Assembly: GCA_963707125.1 (NCBI GenBank)
Contig: CAVPOU010000020.1
Coordinates: 1-64,000, forward strand
DNA: 64,000 nucleotides
Reading direction: 5' to 3'
Origin: CAVPDE01 sp963707125
GTDB lineage: Bacteria; Desulfobacterota; DSM-4660; Desulfatiglandales; HGW-15
Shown: positions 35,868 to 45,594 of the stretch, piece after piece
How positions within the stretch are numbered: the stretch's first letter is position 1
Layout of the letters: every line of letters starts with the position of its first letter
The notes under the pieces: generated by a model
The model's database searches: none
Told to the model about the DNA's origin: nothing
What the model saw: only the letters and a program-made list of their open reading frames with translations
Program-made: the position numbers and the translations under genes

Positions 35868-36239
35868 TCAATCTTGTTTGGTGTTGGCATGTTTGGCAAG
35901 CGAGTCCGCATCGTAACCCGCCTTTTTATAGTCATCAAGGGCTCTCATCTTGAGGCCCTTGTCCTTCACTTTCTCAGAATGCTTGTCCGCAAGCTCGGCC
36001 GCATGGCTCCACATGCCTGACGATTCATACTCTTTGATCTTCTGCTCAACCCTCTGATGCGCAGGCGAAGTGTCTGTGACAGCAGAATGGCACCAGGAAA
36101 TGATCTTTCTCACCGCGTTTCCGCAGTCAGGGCAGCGGGCCAGCAGCTCTTCGTCCATCTGCTGAAACACTTCAAAGGGTGTGCGGCAAGTGGCGCACGC
36201 CTCTTTATAGTCCGTGGCCTGGTATTCGTAAATCGGCAT
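35868..36239 (-). CDS. FmdB-family zinc ribbon protein
   Basis: A 123-residue protein with the family start MPIYEYQATDY and a zinc ribbon formed by C15-x2-C18 and C36-x2-C39. Family members are often annotated as putative regulatory proteins linked to formamidase or sulfate-reducer metabolism, but biochemical evidence is thin. The remainder is charged and helical. The start ATG has GGGAAAACACCCC upstream. It lies 15 bases upstream of the NEW3-gene start on the same strand. Confidence 0.85.
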   Translation of the reverse strand: MPIYEYQATDYKEACATCRTPFEVFQQMDEELLARCPDCGNAVRKIISWCHSAVTDTSPAHQRVEQKIKEYESSGMWSHAAELADKHSEKVKDKGLKMRALDDYKKAGYDADSLAKHANTKQD

Positions 36240-36419
36240 AATGGGGTGTTTTCCCTTTTTTGAGGAATACCTACTTTAGTCAATTCTATTTTTTTGTAAA
36301 GTTATAAATACCGTGAACACACTTCTGTTGATGTCTTGATGGTGAATCAGGGAGGGCTTTTCGCGTTGACTTGAGTAGAGGTGCCGACTATAATCCAAAA
36401 CACAACGAAGGCTGAGCCC

Positions 36420-36716
36420 ATGAACGAAGAAGAGTTCCAAAGAAAATACTTCTATCTCAGAATCCTCAAGAGCGTTCAGGAATACCTGAAAGCGGATACG
36501 AATGCTGCGGCAGCGGTCTACCCTGTGCGGGTTCCTGAGGACCTGCTCTATCAGCTCGTGAAGACTGAAGGTCCTGAGAGCGCGGACCAGATGATCCACA
36601 AAATCTTCAAGGCAGGTCTTACCGCCTGGAGCGAGAAAATGTATCAAGAGGTATTCGGTTCTCAGGAAAATCTGGAAACCTTCATCGAACTGCTCAAGAA
36701 AAAGAACAGAGATTAA
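36420..36716 (+). CDS. Conserved-looking small helical protein, unknown function
   Basis: A 98-residue acidic helical protein (MNEEEFQRKYFYLRILKSVQEYLKAD...). No signal peptide, metal site or recognised domain. A longer start at GTG 36381 exists, but ATG 36420 has GAAGGCTGAG upstream and begins a typical soluble N-terminus. It is flanked by the FmdB gene on the opposite strand and the repeat A fragment. I do not recognise the family. Confidence 0.6.
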   Translation: MNEEEFQRKYFYLRILKSVQEYLKADTNAAAAVYPVRVPEDLLYQLVKTEGPESADQMIHKIFKAGLTAWSEKMYQEVFGSQENLETFIELLKKKNRD

Positions 36717-36757
36717 CCCCGGGCATCCCTAACCCCCAGTGAACGCCCTCTGGGCCA

Positions 36758-36796
36758 ACCAAATTCGAATCTCGAAATCCGAAACAAATTTTAAAC
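36758..36796. repeat. Dispersed repeat A, partial copy 3
   Basis: CCAAATTCGAATCTCGAAAT followed by CCGAAACAAATTTTAAA matches the left 40 bases of repeat A at 12980. The rest of the unit is absent, so this looks like a truncated copy. It lies about 40 bases upstream of the tig promoter. Confidence 0.6.
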
Positions 36797-36836
36797 AGGC
36801 TGCTGGCACCGGCCACAGAAATTTTCCGCTTATCAT

Positions 36837-36864
36837 TTGACATTCCTCATGTTATTTCTATAAT
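36837..36864 (+). promoter_or_regulatory. Sigma70-type promoter of the tig-clpP-clpX-lon operon
   Basis: Perfect TTGACA at 36837-36842, a 16-base spacer and perfect TATAAT at 36859-36864, about 120 bases upstream of the tig start. Both hexamers match consensus. No CIRCE or other heat-shock operator was recognised in the leader. Confidence 0.75.
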
Positions 36865-36985
36865 AACTCTTTTACTTGATTTCTTGAGGAATGATTCTTA
36901 CTTTCAGAGCGACTTATCCAGGTACCGTCCGGGAGATCCTCCTGCGTTCATCGGATGATGCCAAGTAAACACTCAAGAGGAAGAA

Positions 36986-38305
36986 ATGAAAGCGAGCATT
37001 GAAGAAATCACTCCGGTAAAGAAAAGGTTAACGGTAGAAGTCGAGGCTGAAGAGGTCAACAGGAAAATCGACGAGGCTTACAAGGAGCTTAAGAAAAAGG
37101 CAAAAGTGGATGGCTTTCGCCCTGGGAAAGTGCCCCGGAACATACTTGAAAGGCATTTCGGTGACCAGGTGACCCAGGATGTGAAGCGAGGGCTCTTGAG
37201 CGAAACCCTTCCAAGGGCATTCGAGGAAACCAAGATATTCCCTGTTGTCATGCCGGTCATCGAGGATGAATCCCTGAAAGCAGGAGGGGGATACAAGTAC
37301 ATCGCGCTCATGGAGGTGAGGCCCCAGTTCGAGCTGAAGGATTACATGGGGCTTGAAGTGGAGAAAGAGATCGTTTCTGTGAGCGACGAGACAGTGAACA
37401 GCCACCTTGAGGAGATCAGGCGGGTCAACTCTCACATGAAGCCGCTCGATGAAGATCGGGGCATTCAGAACGATGACTGTGCGATCCTTGAATACGAGGC
37501 TTTTGAAGGGGAAAGACCGATCGAGGGCATGAAAGGAGAGAATTTCCTCGTGAGGGTGGGAAGCAGCCAATTCCATCCTGAATTCGAGAAGGGTCTCCTT
37601 GGGTTGAAATCCGGGGAATCCGCCGAGATCACAGTAGATTTTGAACAGGGGCATCCCAACACCAAGCTTGCAGGCAAGAAAGTTTTCTTCAAGGTCAAAG
37701 TGACGGATGTCAAGCTCATGGAGCTTCCTGAATTGAACGATGATTTTGCCAAGAGCCTTGGTGCTGATTTCAATGACCTCGAGTCCTTAAAGAACAGGAT
37801 CAGGGAAGATATGCAAGGGAGGGAAGAAAAGCGTGTGGACCGTGAGCTCAAGAGCAAGCTCCTTGAAAGGGTAGCCGCCACGGTCAGCTTCGAACTCCCT
37901 GAGAGCCTTGTGGACTCCGAAATGAAGTATGCCGTTGAAACGGTTAAACAAAACCTTCTCCGCATGGGTTCGAATTTCGAGAAAGCCGGGCTCACGGAAG
38001 ACAAGGTGAGGGAAGATTTTCGGCCTGCATCCGAGAAGCGGGTCAAAAATCTTCTCATCCTGGGTGAGATCGCCAGGCTGAATGACTTGACTCTTTCCGA
38101 GACTGAGCTCGATGAAGGTTTTGCCGATCTTGCGAAAGGAATAGGCCAGGACCCCAAGGTGGTCCGCCAGTATTACGAGGCCAAGGGTCTTTTGGATGGC
38201 TTCCAGGACCGGCTCCTGGAGGAAAAGACCTTGAATTATCTGGTGAAGGGTGCTAAGATCAGGGAATTCGAGGCGGCCCAGATTCAAGACACTCCCCGGG
38301 GATAA
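36986..38305 (+). CDS. tig: Trigger factor, ribosome-associated chaperone and prolyl isomerase
   Basis: Binds nascent chains at the ribosome exit. It has 439 residues in three domains: N-terminal ribosome-binding (GFRPGKVPRNILERHFG, about 45-60), FKBP-type isomerase (about 160-240, with GLLGLKSGESAEITVDF) and the helical C-terminal chaperone domain. The start ATG at 36986 follows AAGAGGAAGAA. It opens a protein quality-control operon with clpP, clpX and lon, an arrangement common in proteobacteria. Confidence 0.96.
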   Translation: MKASIEEITPVKKRLTVEVEAEEVNRKIDEAYKELKKKAKVDGFRPGKVPRNILERHFGDQVTQDVKRGLLSETLPRAFEETKIFPVVMPVIEDESLKAGGGYKYIALMEVRPQFELKDYMGLEVEKEIVSVSDETVNSHLEEIRRVNSHMKPLDEDRGIQNDDCAILEYEAFEGERPIEGMKGENFLVRVGSSQFHPEFEKGLLGLKSGESAEITVDFEQGHPNTKLAGKKVFFKVKVTDVKLMELPELNDDFAKSLGADFNDLESLKNRIREDMQGREEKRVDRELKSKLLERVAATVSFELPESLVDSEMKYAVETVKQNLLRMGSNFEKAGLTEDKVREDFRPASEKRVKNLLILGEIARLNDLTLSETELDEGFADLAKGIGQDPKVVRQYYEAKGLLDGFQDRLLEEKTLNYLVKGAKIREFEAAQIQDTPRG

Positions 38306-38363
38306 GAATTTAAAATCATTATATTTCTTATCCCTTGTTTCCTTTTTGGTTTAAAGAGAGAAT

Positions 38364-38966
38364 ATGCTGATACCCATAGTGATAGAACAATCGAGCCGCG
38401 GTGAGCGCGCTTATGACATTTACTCAAGGCTTTTGAAGGACCGGATCATTTTCCTGGGCGAACAGGTTCATGACGGCATGGCCAACACGATCATCGCCCA
38501 GATGCTTTTTCTGGAATCCGAAGATCCGGACAAAGACATCAACCTTTACGTCAACTCCCCGGGCGGTTCAGTGACGGCCGGGCTGGCCATATACGACACG
38601 ATGCAGTACATCAGGCCGGATATCGCGACCATCTGCATGGGCCAGGCCACGAGCATGGGCGCTTTGCTTCTTGCTGCAGGTGCAAAGGGAAAGCGATATG
38701 CTCTGCCTCATGCCAGGGTGATGATTCACCAGCCCCTGGGAGGAGTTCAGGGCCAGGCTACGGACATTGACATCCAGGCCAAAGAAATTATGAAAATCAA
38801 GGACCTCATTCACAAAATCCTTGTCAAACACACAGGGCAGACTCTGGAAAGGATTCGCCAGGACACGGAGCGTGATTATTTTATGGATGTGCAAGAGGCC
38901 CTGCGGTACGGTATCGTGGACAGGGTCATCACAGAGCGGGACATGGGAAAGGGACCGAAGGGTTAG
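38364..38966 (+). CDS. clpP: ATP-dependent Clp protease proteolytic subunit
   Basis: Serine protease that forms double heptamers with ClpX. At 200 residues it has the full catalytic triad: Ser97 in GQATSMGALLL, His122 in RVMIHQP and Asp171 in ERDYFMD, matching the usual numbering. MLIPIVIEQSSRGERAYDIYSRLL is the common mature start with little propeptide. Twelve bases separate it from clpX. Confidence 0.98.
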   Translation: MLIPIVIEQSSRGERAYDIYSRLLKDRIIFLGEQVHDGMANTIIAQMLFLESEDPDKDINLYVNSPGGSVTAGLAIYDTMQYIRPDIATICMGQATSMGALLLAAGAKGKRYALPHARVMIHQPLGGVQGQATDIDIQAKEIMKIKDLIHKILVKHTGQTLERIRQDTERDYFMDVQEALRYGIVDRVITERDMGKGPKG

Positions 38967-38978
38967 GAAGGAAGCGGT

Positions 38979-40229
38979 ATGCAAAGAAAAGATGATTCCA
39001 GCGAAGATTTGGTGTGCTCTTTCTGCGGTAAGAGCCAGGATGAAGTGAAAAAGCTCATTGCCGGACCCTCTGTTTACATTTGCGACGAGTGCATTCAGCT
39101 GTGCAACGAGATTATTGCCGAGGACTACGGCCAGGAACTGGACACGGACGCGGCCAGCAGGCTTCCAAAGCCTTACGAGATCAAGGCTATCCTGGACGAA
39201 TATGTGATCGAGCAGGAAAGGCCCAAGAGGATTCTTTCCGTGGCGGTCCACAACCACTACAAGCGGATTGCGACCAAGGTGGACATGGAAGGCATCGAGA
39301 TCCAGAAGAGCAACATCCTGCTCATCGGCCCGACCGGGTCAGGCAAGACCCTTCTGGCCCAGACTCTGGCCAAGATTCTGAAGGTTCCTTTCACCATTGC
39401 AGACGCGACCACCCTGACGGAAGCCGGGTACGTGGGCGAGGACGTGGAGAACATCATCCTGAATCTCGTTCAGAACGCGGACTACGATGTGGAGGCTGCG
39501 ACCAAGGGCATTGTTTACATCGATGAAATCGACAAAATTGCTCGAAAATCCGACAGCCCCTCCATCACGCGGGACGTGTCCGGAGAAGGCGTGCAGCAGG
39601 CGCTCCTCAAGATCATCGAGGGGACCATGGCGAGCATACCTCCCAAGGGCGGGAGAAAGCACCCGCAGCAGGATTTCGTGAAGGTGAACACGAACAACAT
39701 CCTCTTTGTGTGCGGAGGCACCTTCAACGGACTGGACAAGATCATCGGGAACAGGATTGCAAACAGGGCCATGGGCTTTGAGGCGACGATTCAGAGCAAG
39801 GAATCGAATGACATCAACAAGATTATGCCCTTTGTCCAGCCTGAGGACCTGATCAAGTACGGAATGATTCCTGAGTTCATCGGCCGGTTGCCGATCCTGG
39901 CCACCCTGGATGACCTGAGTCTTGATGCTCTGGCCAGGATTCTCACGGAGCCGAGAAATGCGCTTGTGAAGCAGTACAAGAAACTCTTTGAAATGGAAGG
40001 CGTGAGCGTCAAGTTCACGGAGGAAGCGCTCCTGGCCATTGCCAAGGATGCGCTCAAACGGAAGTCGGGTGCGAGGGGTCTTCGGGCCATTCTCGAGTCC
40101 GTGATGCTGGACATCATGTACGATATCCCGAGCATGCACGGAGTCCGGGAATGTGTAATCAGCGAAGAGGTGATCAACCGCAATGCCGCCCCCCTGTTCT
40201 TGTACGAGAACCAGGTAGGGTACGCCTAG
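38979..40229 (+). CDS. clpX: ATP-dependent Clp protease ATP-binding subunit ClpX
   Basis: AAA+ unfoldase feeding ClpP. At 416 residues it has the N-terminal zinc-binding domain with C13-x2-C16 and C35-x2-C38, Walker A GPTGSGKT, Walker B IVYIDEIDK and the ClpP-binding loop (GFEA, in the IGF position), plus sensor motifs in the C-terminal part. The start ATG follows GGAAGGAAGCGGT. Its stop is one base before the lon start. Confidence 0.98.
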   Translation: MQRKDDSSEDLVCSFCGKSQDEVKKLIAGPSVYICDECIQLCNEIIAEDYGQELDTDAASRLPKPYEIKAILDEYVIEQERPKRILSVAVHNHYKRIATKVDMEGIEIQKSNILLIGPTGSGKTLLAQTLAKILKVPFTIADATTLTEAGYVGEDVENIILNLVQNADYDVEAATKGIVYIDEIDKIARKSDSPSITRDVSGEGVQQALLKIIEGTMASIPPKGGRKHPQQDFVKVNTNNILFVCGGTFNGLDKIIGNRIANRAMGFEATIQSKESNDINKIMPFVQPEDLIKYGMIPEFIGRLPILATLDDLSLDALARILTEPRNALVKQYKKLFEMEGVSVKFTEEALLAIAKDALKRKSGARGLRAILESVMLDIMYDIPSMHGVRECVISEEVINRNAAPLFLYENQVGYA

Positions 40230-40230
40230 C

Positions 40231-42675
40231 ATGTTCAATTTGAACAGAAAGAGAATGCCTGAAATGGAAGAAACCCTGTATCCGTTGCTCCCCTTGAGGG
40301 ATGTGGTTGTGTTTCCCCATATGGTGGTTCCGCTTTTTGTGGGACGGGATAAATCGATCAAGGCCCTTGAGTGGGCCATGTCCCACGAAAAAGAGATCTT
40401 TCTCTCTGCCCAGAGGGACGCCAAGGTGGATACCCCTGCGCAGAAGGATATCTATCTGTTCGGCACCATGGGAACCGTTCTGCAGCTCCTGAGACTGCCC
40501 GACGGCACGGTCAAAGCGCTGATTGAAGGAAAACAGAGAGCGAGGATCGAGGAGTTCATCCCCAACCAGGACTTCTTCCTGGTGAAAATGAAGAAGTTCC
40601 AGGAAGACGACGCAGACGAGGAATCCGTTGCCCTCATGAGGGCCATTGGTGAGAGCTTTGACGAGTATGCCAAGCTGAACGAGAGGATCGGCAAAGACCT
40701 TGTTTCGACCATTGCCGGCATCGAGGACCCCTGCCGCATCGGAGACACGATTGCGGCCCACGTGGCCATGAAGCTCAGAGACAAGCAGGAGATTCTTCAG
40801 GTCGAGAGGCTCAATCCAAGGCTTGAAAAGCTCTTTGGCAAACTCCGGGACGAGATCAACATCCTCAGGATCGAAAACCGCCTCAAGAAGCGGGTCAAGA
40901 AGCAGATGGAGAAGACCCAGAAGGACTACTACCTGAATGAGCAGATGCGGGCCATTCAGAAAGAGATGGGGACCAAGGATGACTTCAAGGCGGAACTGGC
41001 CGATCTCGAGAGGAAAATCAAAAGGAAACGGCTGTCCAAGGAGGCCCACACCAAGGTCTGGCAGGAGTTCAAAAAACTCAAGATGATGTCGCCCATGTCC
41101 GCGGAAGCCACGGTGGTGCGCAACTACATCGACTGGATCATTGCGCTTCCCTGGGACGAGCGAACCAAGGAGAAGATGGATATCCAGGAAGCGGAACGGA
41201 TCCTGGAAGAAGATCACTACGGTCTGAAGAAACCGAAAGAGAGGATCCTGGAGTATCTGGCAGTGCAGAGCCTCACGAACAAGATCAGCGGGCCCATTCT
41301 CTGCTTCGTGGGTCCTCCGGGCGTGGGAAAGACATCCATCGCAAAATCAATTGCCAGGGCAACGGGCCGCAATTTCGTGCGGCTTTCTTTGGGCGGCGTG
41401 AGGGACGAGGCCGAGATCAGGGGCCACAGGCGCACCTACATTGGAGCGCTTCCAGGAAAAATCATCCAGTACGTGAGAAAGGCAAAAACCGTGAACCCGG
41501 TTTTCTGCCTCGATGAAGTGGACAAGATGAGCACGGACTTCCGGGGCGACCCCTCCGCAGCGCTTCTCGAAGTTCTCGATCCCGAGCAGAACAACGCTTT
41601 CAACGATCACTATTTGGACATCGACTACGATCTGTCCGAGGTTTTATTCATCACCACGGCGAACACGCTCCACAACATCCCCCTGCCTCTGCAGGACAGG
41701 ATGGAGATCATCCGGCTCCCTGGATACACGGAGGTGGAGAAGCTCAACATTGCGAAGCAGTTCCTGATTAAGAAGCAGGTTGAGAAGAACGGTCTCAAGG
41801 ACGTGGACATCACCTTCTCGGACAAGGCGATTCTCGCGATCATCCGCAATTACACGCGGGAAGCGGGCGTTCGAAACCTTGAGCGGGAAATCGCCTCCAT
41901 TTGCCGGAAAGTGGCCATGGAGGTGTTGAAGAAGGGCAAAGAAACCAAGATCAACATCACGGCCAATTCGATGCATCGCTACCTCGGCGTGATCCAGTTC
42001 CGTTTCGGCAAAACCGAGGATCTGGACCAAATCGGCGTGACCACCGGCCTGGCCTGGACAGACACGGGCGGAGAGCTTCTCCAGACGGAAGTGGCGATCA
42101 TGCCCGGCAAAGGGAAACTGGTTCTCACCGGGAAGCTCGGAGAGGTCATGCAGGAATCTGCGCAGGCGGCCTTGAGCTATGTGAGGTCCAGGTCACGCCA
42201 GCTCAGGCTTCCTGACAAGTTTTACGAGAACATCGACATTCACATCCATGTCCCTGAGGGGGCGACGCCGAAAGACGGGCCCTCTGCGGGCATTGCGCTG
42301 GCCACGTCGATTGTCTCGGCCCTCACCAGAAGGCCGGTGAAACATGACTTTGCCATGACCGGCGAGATCACTCTCAGGGGGAGGGTGCTCCCCATCGGCG
42401 GCCTGAAGGAAAAGGTTCTGGCTGCGCACAGGGGGCTGGTGAACAGGGTGATCATTCCGGAAGAGAACTTGAAGGACATTGAGGAGATCCCGAAGAGGAT
42501 TTTGAAAAAGGTGGAACTCATCCCGGTCGCTCACATGGACGATGTGCTGAGAAAGGCGCTTGTCCTGAATGAAGGGGAAGAGTTTTTTGCGCCCCTGGAA
42601 GAGTGTGAGCCCTTTTGCGTCGAGGCGATGCAGGAACAGAAGCCTCCTGTCTCGGACGAACTGATTGCGCACTAG
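40231..42675 (+). CDS. lon: ATP-dependent protease Lon
   Basis: AAA+ serine protease degrading misfolded and regulatory proteins. At 814 residues it has the N-terminal substrate domain (LPLRDVVVFPHMVVPLFVGR), Walker A GPPGVGKTS, Walker B PVFCLDEVDKM and the protease dyad Ser685 in PKDGPSAGIAL and Lys728 in GGLKEKVLAAHR. Start ATG 40231 is one base after the clpX stop. The alternative ATG 40255 and ATG 40264 would remove the first basic residues, and the true start may be one of these. Confidence 0.97.
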   Translation: MFNLNRKRMPEMEETLYPLLPLRDVVVFPHMVVPLFVGRDKSIKALEWAMSHEKEIFLSAQRDAKVDTPAQKDIYLFGTMGTVLQLLRLPDGTVKALIEGKQRARIEEFIPNQDFFLVKMKKFQEDDADEESVALMRAIGESFDEYAKLNERIGKDLVSTIAGIEDPCRIGDTIAAHVAMKLRDKQEILQVERLNPRLEKLFGKLRDEINILRIENRLKKRVKKQMEKTQKDYYLNEQMRAIQKEMGTKDDFKAELADLERKIKRKRLSKEAHTKVWQEFKKLKMMSPMSAEATVVRNYIDWIIALPWDERTKEKMDIQEAERILEEDHYGLKKPKERILEYLAVQSLTNKISGPILCFVGPPGVGKTSIAKSIARATGRNFVRLSLGGVRDEAEIRGHRRTYIGALPGKIIQYVRKAKTVNPVFCLDEVDKMSTDFRGDPSAALLEVLDPEQNNAFNDHYLDIDYDLSEVLFITTANTLHNIPLPLQDRMEIIRLPGYTEVEKLNIAKQFLIKKQVEKNGLKDVDITFSDKAILAIIRNYTREAGVRNLEREIASICRKVAMEVLKKGKETKINITANSMHRYLGVIQFRFGKTEDLDQIGVTTGLAWTDTGGELLQTEVAIMPGKGKLVLTGKLGEVMQESAQAALSYVRSRSRQLRLPDKFYENIDIHIHVPEGATPKDGPSAGIALATSIVSALTRRPVKHDFAMTGEITLRGRVLPIGGLKEKVLAAHRGLVNRVIIPEENLKDIEEIPKRILKKVELIPVAHMDDVLRKALVLNEGEEFFAPLEECEPFCVEAMQEQKPPVSDELIAH

Positions 42676-42697
42676 TTGTGACTAAACCTTGCACATC

Positions 42698-42775
42698 CCC
42701 CTCTTCCGCTCCCCATGGGGGAGAGGCTAGAGCCTGCCCCGTACTTGATACGGGGGGAGGGGGAAGATACCTCTC
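42698..42775. repeat. G/C-rich palindromic repeat after lon
   Basis: CCTCTTCCGCTCCCCATGGG and GAGGCTAGAGCCTGCCCCGT, followed by a TACTTGATACGGGG stem. The CCCCGTAcTTGATACGGGG hairpin recurs in inverted orientation in the element at 59360-59551. It could end transcription after lon, but it lacks a T tract. Confidence 0.6.
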
Positions 42776-42811
42776 GTATCTGAACAGATACTCGGGTGAA
42801 ATTCAAAAAGC

Positions 42812-42840
42812 TTGACATGGGATCGAACCTGTAGATAAAT
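42812..42840 (+). promoter_or_regulatory. Putative promoter of the tRNA-Val/tRNA-Asp pair
   Basis: TTGACA at 42812-42817, then about 16-17 bases, then GATAAAT at 42834-42840, which ends 14 bases before the mature 5' end of tRNA-Val. The -35 is consensus; the -10 is weak. Confidence 0.5.
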
Positions 42841-42854
42841 AGATACTTCGGATT

Positions 42855-42929
42855 GGGCGGATAGCTCAGCGGGAGAGCATCGGCCTTACAAGCCGGGGGT
42901 CGCAGGTTCAAATCCTGTTCCGCCTACCA
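42855..42929 (+). tRNA. tRNA-Val (anticodon UAC)
   Basis: A 75-base cloverleaf. Acceptor GGGCGGA pairs with TCCGCCT (first pair G-U), D arm GCTCAGCGGGAGAGC, anticodon stem TCGGC/GCCGG with loop CTTACAA (anticodon TAC), T arm with GGTTCAAATC, discriminator A and encoded CCA at 42927-42929. Confidence 0.95.
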
Positions 42930-43026
42930 TCAGTGACTTACAGCCAATTGGTATTTGCTGATGGCTGTCGGATTTGGTGGAAGTGAGCTTTTGTGGGGCG
43001 AGATTTATTCCCGCCCGTCGGAGTGC

Positions 43027-43104
<78 letters not shown>

Positions 43105-43110
43105 AAATAA

Positions 43111-43158
43111 AAACAAGGACTTAGGCCTCACAGCTTAAGTCCTTGTTTATTTGTTAAA
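43111..43158 (+). terminator. Rho-independent terminator after tRNA-Asp
   Basis: A perfect 13-base-pair stem, AAACAAGGACTTA (43111-43123) with TAAGTCCTTGTTT (43136-43148), a 12-base loop, then a T-rich tail (TTTATTTGTT). It ends the tRNA transcript. Confidence 0.85.
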
Positions 43159-43270
43159 TTCTAATTCCCCACCGCATTCCCCACATCGAAACACATTCCG
43201 CGGAGAGGGGCTGGGGATCACTACCCCCTCCGTTTCTCGCGCGCACCTGCACACCTGCGGATTTCTCGTC

Positions 43271-43446
43271 TCATGCCACAGAGGGTTTTTCCTCGGGGAG
43301 CAGATGCTCTCCATATTTCCCGAGGAGCGCCTCGGACTCAGCCCTGATCTCTTCCCTCAGCGAGGGTGGTTCAAGGACGAGTCCCTACGATCCTCAAGGT
43401 GCAGTTGCAAGTAGTTGAGCGGAAAGAAGTGGAGAATATACTCGGA
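43271..43446 (-). pseudogene. Decayed C-terminal gene remnant
   Basis: On the minus strand, two adjoining frames read as protein-like: EYILHFFPLNYLQLHLEDR, then (after a frame change near 43385) EPPSLREEIRAESEALLGKY ending GEHLLPEEKPSVA and a stop at 43271. The charge pattern and phrase length look like the end of a former gene. I do not recognise the family. The rest of 43160-43777 shows nothing else I can support apart from one copy of a 17-base direct repeat. Confidence 0.3.
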
Positions 43447-43497
43447 GCTAATCAGACAATGAGGTATGCAATGCTCCTGCAAATTACCTCAGCCTAT

Positions 43498-43514
43498 GAC
43501 TACGTATCGTAATC
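43498..43514. repeat. 17-base direct repeat, left copy
   Basis: GACTACGTATCGTAATC, with a palindromic TACGTA core, is repeated exactly at 46481-46497 in the same orientation. The two copies bracket 3 kb of broken or small genes. Confidence 0.6.
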
Positions 43515-43777
43515 GCTTGTTCCAAGAGGCACTACAGAACAATAGGTTAGCAGTTGAAGTCTATCGCGCTGGCACAAATCCACTAGATGAGCCTCGCCCC
43601 GATTCTATAGAAACGGGCTCTCAGGGTGTCCCAGTCTTGTCACTGCAAAGCCTGAGTATCTGAGTGGCCGAGTTCGAGCATCCACCTAGGAGTCAGGCAG
43701 CATCGACAAGGACAAGCTCCCATGAAGTTCGCCCTGATCTGCCGGGCTGCATATGGTTTGAGGCATGGTTATATGTC

Positions 43778-44919
43778 TTATTGTGCCGTTCGTACCGCCT
43801 TTACATAACATGAGCCTTGGCTGGTACGTGCAAATTTGTCCGCAACTCCTGTTGATGTTTCACCCCTCAAAAAATTCACACAAAGCGCCACTTGGACATT
43901 CCCTATAATGCCCACCACGCGATACTCAGAGTTTATATCCAGCACTCTCCAAGCAGAGACTTTGTGCAGGGTCAAACAGGTTGTCCATGAATTTCCCAGA
44001 TTCATTTGAAGTTCCTTCCAGGAGAGAGCAAAGCTCTTCCATGGTCGGCAAGCGTCAGTCTCCATGACCCCCAAAACGGCTCGAGTTCAAGTCCCTCTAA
44101 ATACTTAACGGCTGTATCGAACTGCATCTCGGAGGGAGACCCTCCTTTTTGCCACATCAGCCCCGTGACTTTGTCCGTCACAGTCCCATCACCATTATCC
44201 AGCAAATCATTGGGAAATTTCCCTTCCGGGTCTCAACCTCTTGTTGAAGAAATTGCGTTCCTTGATCATCTTTTGAAGATCTGCATCACTAAAATTCTTT
44301 TCAGCTCTCTCTCTCAGCTTGATCCTCTGGATCACCTCGGGCTGAGCCTCAAGCGGAACAGCCGCCACTTTCGGCTCTTCCACTGAAACTTTATCTCCTG
44401 GCAGCACAGCAATTGTAACCTCGTTTGCAGTGTTAAGCTTTTGAACTCGCTCCCCCCAGCAAGCTGCGCTTCCTCTCCTTTAACTGCTAGGATGAAAGGA
44501 CAAATGATGATGCTCGCAGCAATATTCGCTCCCATGTGATCCTCCCCCTCATGGCCTATCACTGACTTCAGATAGATCCGACTCCCATCCACAGCTTTGC
44601 AGTGATTCATCGACTACCCCAGCTTCCCGCCTTGGCTCACATAGCCCGCTTTTTGAGCCGTTGTGACAGTCGCATGGGCAGGGATTCCGCGTTTAATGAC
44701 GATGTACCCATCGATAATGATGTCCATGCTCACTTCGAAGTCGATGCTCTGACCCACGGTAAGGTCACCGCCCTTCAGGTTTTGAACGAGTCTCACAGGA
44801 ATAACCGTTCTTTCAGGCACCTTTATTTTGATGGATTCTTCCTTACTCTCCTGTGCCAGGGAAAGAACTGTCAGTAACAGAACTAAAACCGCCGCAATGG
44901 TTGAGAGAGTCTTTTTCAT
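43778..44919 (-). pseudogene. Broken gene: secreted protein with C-terminal DUF1566 (Lcl) domain
   Basis: The intact form would be about 370 residues. It begins with a signal peptide (MKKTLSTIAAVLVLLLTVLSLAQ) and a beta-rich domain (IPVRLVQNLKGGDLTVGQSI). An in-frame TAG at 44616-44614 follows GGKLG, after which the same frame continues with MNHCKAVDGSRIYLKSVIGH. One missing base near 44440 changes frame to ANEVTIAVLPGDKVSVEEP and then IKLRERAEKNFSDADLQKMI. Another change near 44230 leads to NGDGTVTDKVTGLMWQKGGS, the DUF1566 signature. A further one near 44090 leads to GDWRLPTMEELCSLL; the end CYVKAVRTAQ is back in another frame. With one stop and at least three shifts it is likely a pseudogene. 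Confidence 0.75.
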
Positions 44920-44981
44920 ACTGTCTCCTTTCTCTTTTCACCCCGGTGGATATGGTAGAAAGGTTTGAGACCGGTACCCGG

Positions 44982-45594
44982 CTACAAAAAATAGACGACA
45001 ACACAATAAAAAATAGTAAGCAACAGGATGCCTGAACTGAATGCCAACTTGAGGTTTCTATAGAAATGATTGACCGTTGTCCCTTCGGTTGCTGTTCCTA
45101 GGTTGTGAAGGAGAGTAAAAGCAGATCGCTTGTAAATGAGAGAGGCTGCTGCGCCGAATAGGACTCCTGTCAGCATTCTTCTGAAATTGTCGCTTGCCGC
45201 GATGTTACCGAACTGCAAAAGGCCGTCCGCAACCAATGGGATGAAAAGCAAAGTGGATAGGATCATGAATTTTCCACTTTGGAATCAAAGGTAGGCACAG
45301 AAGACATATCGAGAGGGAGGCGTACACAGAAAAGCACCGACTGCACAATCCCATCGGCCTGTTGAGGATCCAGAAGACATCGAGTCGGGTATTGGTGGCG
45401 AATGCTTGATAGAAACCCCCATACAAGAAGTTCGAAAGGGAATAAAGGGAATACTCCTCACATATGGGGGCTAAAACAGACATCACCGCCAGATTGCCCA
45501 GGAGGGAGACAGGAATCGCAAGGAGCAGGGGATAAGTAATCCGAGAGGACTCATTCCTCGCGGCCAGCTCACCAGGCGAATAGTACATCATCAC
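44982..45594 (-). pseudogene. DUF2085-like membrane protein, frameshifted
   Basis: The first frame (45594 down to about 45265) has TM helices and the DUF2085-like motif RLDVFWILNRPMGLCSRCFS. One base shift near 45265 moves to the second frame, MILSTLLFIPLVADGLLQFG then NFRRMLTGVLFGAAASLIYK, which is the rest of the domain, with a final TM helix ending at 44982. Rejoined, it would be about 200 residues with four to five TM helices. Function of DUF2085 proteins is unknown. It may be a single sequencing indel rather than decay. Confidence 0.6.

Noticed and set aside
43466..43663. Plus-strand 65-codon frame near the left 17-base repeat
   Set aside because: No ribosome site or homology; lies in decayed DNA.
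44614..44616. In-frame TAG in the DUF1566 gene as a recoding (pyrrolysine) site
   Set aside because: The same gene has several frame changes, there is no family reason for pyrrolysine there, and decay explains it.
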